In this document: piece after piece, positions 60,847 through 64,000 of the stretch | How the letters are laid out: every line of letters starts with the position of its first letter | Numbering within the stretch: the stretch's first letter is position 1 | Notes under the pieces: model-generated | What the model was told of the DNA's origin: nothing | Database searches by the model: none | What the model saw: the letters and a program-made list of their open reading frames with translations, nothing else | Source of the DNA: Diphasiastrum complanatum | Lineage: Eukaryota > Streptophyta > Lycopodiopsida > Lycopodiales > Lycopodiaceae | Length of the DNA stretch: 64,000 bases | Reading direction: 5' to 3' | Assembly (NCBI GenBank): GCA_029204225.1 | Contig: CM055113.1 | Span: forward strand, 23,248,443-23,312,442 | Position numbers and translations under genes: made by a program

Positions 60847-60858
60847 GCTCTGATACCA
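60847..60858 (-). other. Copia E primer binding site (initiator tRNA-Met)
   Basis: The minus strand reads TGGTATCAGAGC, the standard primer site complementary to initiator tRNA-Met, one base after the LTR end ...TTTTCCTACA. Confidence 0.85.
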
Positions 60859-60859
60859 C

Positions 60860-61330
60860 TGTAGGAAAATGATAACAATTCTTCCTCAGAGAACACGATG
60901 AGAGTTTGACCCCATTCAATTGACGACGGCAGATAATCAGTTTGGAGGTAAATTTTGTTCTTTCTTAACATCATTTTAAAATCAGTATTCTAATATATTT
61001 GTTTCGTTCTAATTCATTTTGTTTTTTTAATTGCTTTCTTGTGTGCTGAATTTTTTTTGCAGTCACCCCAGCAAAATGATTCTTTAGCTGTGGGGGCTGG
61101 TACACTTTATATAATGCAAAGTTATTTTTTGAGTGGTTCAAGCCTTCAAGAGGATGTTGATATTTCAAAAGTAATTTTATTCTTGGTTTTGGAATCGTGA
61201 TTAGTTTTTCGATTCTATTAATTTTTTTAGTCGTTACTAATACATGAATGTTCTATCTTGCAGTTTACACTTCCTGAATACACATCAAGCCAAGTGTATA
61301 GGTTTAGACACAGAAAATTATCCTAAGATA
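60860..61330 (-). repeat. 5' LTR of Copia E (outer limit uncertain)
   Basis: Begins one base beyond the primer site with TGTAGGAAAATG on the + strand. A TATATAAAG box on the minus strand at about 61100 fits an LTR promoter. The outer end was not located; 61330 is an estimate. Confidence 0.5.
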
Positions 61331-63399
61331 CGGCGCGAGGGCAAGGCTTCAGCCTCCTATTGTTGATGATGGTGCTAAGGATGATGTTATTATATTAAAT
61401 AAAGATCCAGGAAAAATATAGATAGCCACAGGACAGATATAGATTGCACATGTATAGAATTGATAGGAAAATATAGATTGGTATATCAAGGTGCTGTTCC
61501 ATTTTATGAATTTGGAAGCACAAAAATACATGTATTGATGCCCAAACTTGGGCTTTCATTTATTGAATGAAAGAGTCTATACATAGATTTTTACTAAACT
61601 TTATTTGAAGCTATTGTTCTTCCACAAATGGTGATGTTGTTGTAGATAGATCTTTGCAACACGTTATCAACTCCTGTCTTTTTTTGCATCTGTGACATGA
61701 CAAATATTAGTGAATGTGCGATTGTAAATTTATGTCATTTTCAATTAGTTTTGTACTATTTTGAAATGGCAATAAACTTATAGTACTTACAATTCTTCCG
61801 TTGATGATAATCTAAAATAGGTTGGTAGATTGGTTTGTAAATAGCATGAGCTCAATCTGATAAAATCAAGCATCCAATGCTCTTCCACCTCAACCATAGT
61901 CAAATATTTTTCATTGTAGATAATGCTTATCTCCATTCGGTTTGAGTGACCATTTAGTCAAAGTCCTTGATTCTATGGTAGCCATGTACCTTCAATTTTC
62001 TTGTATCTCTGATAGCTAAATGTGAGATTGAGCATGTTTTTTGATATGATAACGGAAGATCATTGACGACTTTTTAATCCTACATTCTATGTCATTATTT
62101 GTTTTACTATCCCCCAGCCTTGATCCATAAGGTCTGACAAAGTCTCATCTGATAAATCTTTGCAAACAAATACAGTTAGTATCCTACGAACACTAGCACT
62201 TGAGAAAAAATCAACAAATATATGCAATGAGATAAACCAACTTAGGTGAACAATTCTCGAGCCCGTACTTATCTTCATAGCATTCTAACATCAATGAGTA
62301 GCTTGCATCTGAAGAATTCAAAAGCAATACTGTCAGGAGTAGGCCACTCATCACTCTGAAAACTAGGCAATGGAATTGCTTTGAGCATGCCAAAACCTCC
62401 ATCCGTTTGTGGCATATATAAAGATTCATAAAAATATATACCACAATCGGCAAGTTCCTTTGGACTTCTTCCTCTGTATTGCAGCCTTCCAACATCAGAG
62501 AATCATGTCCAATATTCCTACAAGTGATTGTGATGGCTCCCATTCACTTATGCATGATGGATATAAATTTGAAAGAAAAAAAACGTTGAAACATTTAAAT
62601 CGTAATCTGAAGAGCATCAATAAAAGAATCACCTATGATTGCAGTAGAGTGCATATGTTTTTGATATACTTAGAATTACATTTTCGATGATCATGAGGAT
62701 TGATATCTTGTACTTTTATTTCTGAATGCATATACATGTTGTACTAAAACTTCTGATATCGAGTGACCTCCCGGAGTAGTCTTAAACTCCAGAATTTTTG
62801 CTTTCCAATAAGATTTGTATGTCATTTTGCCCTTTCTTCTGTCGAAAATTGCCCTTTCATGATGGATGCAACAATACCCACGAATTCTTCGTATATTTTG
62901 TTGGCTTCCAGTTATTAGCTTCATCTTTCTCTTTGTAAAGAATCACAAACTCAACTGTAGATCTGTGGGTCTCCTTGCCATTGCTATTTTCAAAGTTTGG
63001 GCACCAAAAATCTCTCTGATATGCCACCGTAGTCACAGTTACTGTGCATACCATATTTTAAGTAACTGTGCATATATTTCTATAACTGTAACTGGTATGG
63101 TTAGCAAATTTCATTATACTAACCAGCATAGTTAAGTAAATTCAAGTTGAGATATTGACGTCGGGCAGACTAACACATGTCGAGCAGAAAGAGCAAACCA
63201 ATGGATACGTCCATCCTGCTTGGACACAAATTTCAAAGGTTTCTATAATGTATTTAATTTTTCAGTTTATTGAATACATTACATAGATCTCAAATTTGTG
63301 CATTGTGATTGGGCCAGTGACGGTCGAAACTAGAGAAAAATAAATAAAAGTATCTTTACAAAGGGTCTTTTTCTATTTTGGAACTCCTCTAATGTGATT
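61331..63399. other. Stretch without recognised genes
   Basis: Short frames on both strands, none with a domain I recognise. Minus-strand frames at 62087-63054 contain Cys-rich and acidic segments and could be pieces of one decayed gene, but no family can be named. Helitron sequence may begin before 63400. Confidence 0.4.
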
Positions 63400-63672
63400 T
63401 GACATACCGTTTGAAATTGCAGAGGGTCTAGTTTCCTTATCAGAGCAGCATTTGCCATGACAATAAACAAAGCACAAAGGCAAACTATGGACACGATTGG
63501 ATTGTATTTGCCTCAACCTATGTTTAGTCATGGGCGCGTATGTTGCACTTTCGAGAGTGCGAAAATGGCAGCAAGTCTTCATGTGCTGATTACTAACAAG
63601 GACAATCAATTTACGGATGTGGGTGGAGTGGCGAGGTACACTCAAAACATTGTGTATTCAGAAGTGTTGTAG
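63400..63672 (+). pseudogene. Helitron/PIF1-type helicase C-terminus
   Basis: Reads SFLIRAAFAMTINKAQRQTM, DTIGLYLPQPMFSHGRV and TQNIVYSEVL, then a stop: the final segment of Helitron-encoded PIF1-like helicases (usual FAMTINKAQGQT, GQLYVALSR, NVVYKEVL). The G of KAQGQT is R and the VALSR motif is lost (CCTFES), so the helicase would be inactive. No CTRR hairpin terminus was found downstream. Confidence 0.8.
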
Positions 63673-64000
63673 TAGTAAGTTTGAAGTGATGTTTATGGTT
63701 ATGTTTTGAGATGCAAGGTACAGTTAGAGTTAGAATTGGAGTTAGACTTAGCATTTGGGATGTAGGGTAGATACAGTTACAGTTACAGTTAAGTTATAGT
63801 TAGATTTGGAGAGAAAAATCTGTCAAATTTTGTACACGAAGAAGGTTATGTAGGGATACATCTAAGGGGCCCACTCCAAATTCAAATTACCCTTTACCCA
63901 CACACATAGTGTTTTGAAGGGCAGGTACATACTTTCATGGTGAAAGGTGTTAAACAAAAGGGACTTTCATTATCAAGGATTTCACTTAATTTGGACGACA
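63673..64000. other. Window end, no gene seen
   Basis: Contains a short run of GTTAGAGTTAGAATTGGAGTT / ACAGTTACAGTTACAGTT-like hexamer repeats at about 63721-63800 and nothing else recognisable. Confidence 0.5.

Larger units (their letters stand above)
57492..61330 (-). mobile_element. Copia element E, cut by the Gypsy LTR
   Basis: Minus strand, right to left: 5' LTR (from 60860), methionine-tRNA primer site (60847-60858), decayed gag, protease, integrase, linker with an inserted gag scrap (58675-58975) and RT. RT stops at 57491 where the chromodomain Gypsy LTR begins; RNase H and 3' LTR are absent. Confidence 0.85.

Overview
The window is nuclear DNA of a land plant. The evidence is one spliced DExH-box helicase gene of the plant NIH/DExH6 type and one spliced NPF (NRT1/PTR) transporter gene, both with GT-AG introns of up to 4.9 kb, set in decayed plant-type Copia and Gypsy retrotransposons with smaller LINE, SINE, MITE and Helitron traces. 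Low gene density and transposon-filled introns suggest a large, repeat-rich genome (fern, gymnosperm or early angiosperm would all fit). The sequence alone does not settle the clade.

Layout. 1-19.7 kb: the helicase gene on the + strand, 14 exons visible, its 5' end beyond the left edge. The exons join into one uninterrupted frame of 1199 residues. Intron 1 (4.9 kb), intron 7 (3.6 kb) and intron 8 (3.6 kb) hold LTR-element remnants. 19.7-26.6 kb: intergenic DNA with a 304-bp CT/CCCT microsatellite and a LINE endonuclease relic. 26.6-42.1 kb: a pile of broken LTR elements, namely Copia A (-), Copia B (-), Copia C (+), a long Gypsy element D (+) with an Asp-type primer site, and a deleted Copia fragment (-). 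42.3-43.6 kb: the 3' end and LTR of a chromodomain Gypsy element (+). 46.8-53.9 kb: the NPF transporter gene (+), with a tRNA-like SINE in intron 1 and MITEs in intron 3. 54.4-57.5 kb: scrambled pieces of the same chromodomain Gypsy family forming a large inverted repeat. 57.5-61.3 kb: Copia E (-), cut by the Gypsy LTR and carrying an inserted gag fragment. 63.4-63.7 kb: the C-terminus of a Helitron/PIF1-type helicase.

Only the two host genes look functional. The helicase is a putative nuclear RNA/DNA helicase with an R3H domain, a DEIH box and an ankyrin insert. The transporter is a 12-TM major facilitator protein of the peptide/nitrate family that lacks the family's usual ExxER motif in TM1. 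They are unrelated in role and share only the strand. No CRISPR, operon-like or recognisably new multi-gene system was seen. The more unusual items are the altered TM1 of the transporter, the duplicated splice donor in the helicase gene, the SINE with a perfect 16-bp target duplication, and the fold-back Gypsy rearrangement.
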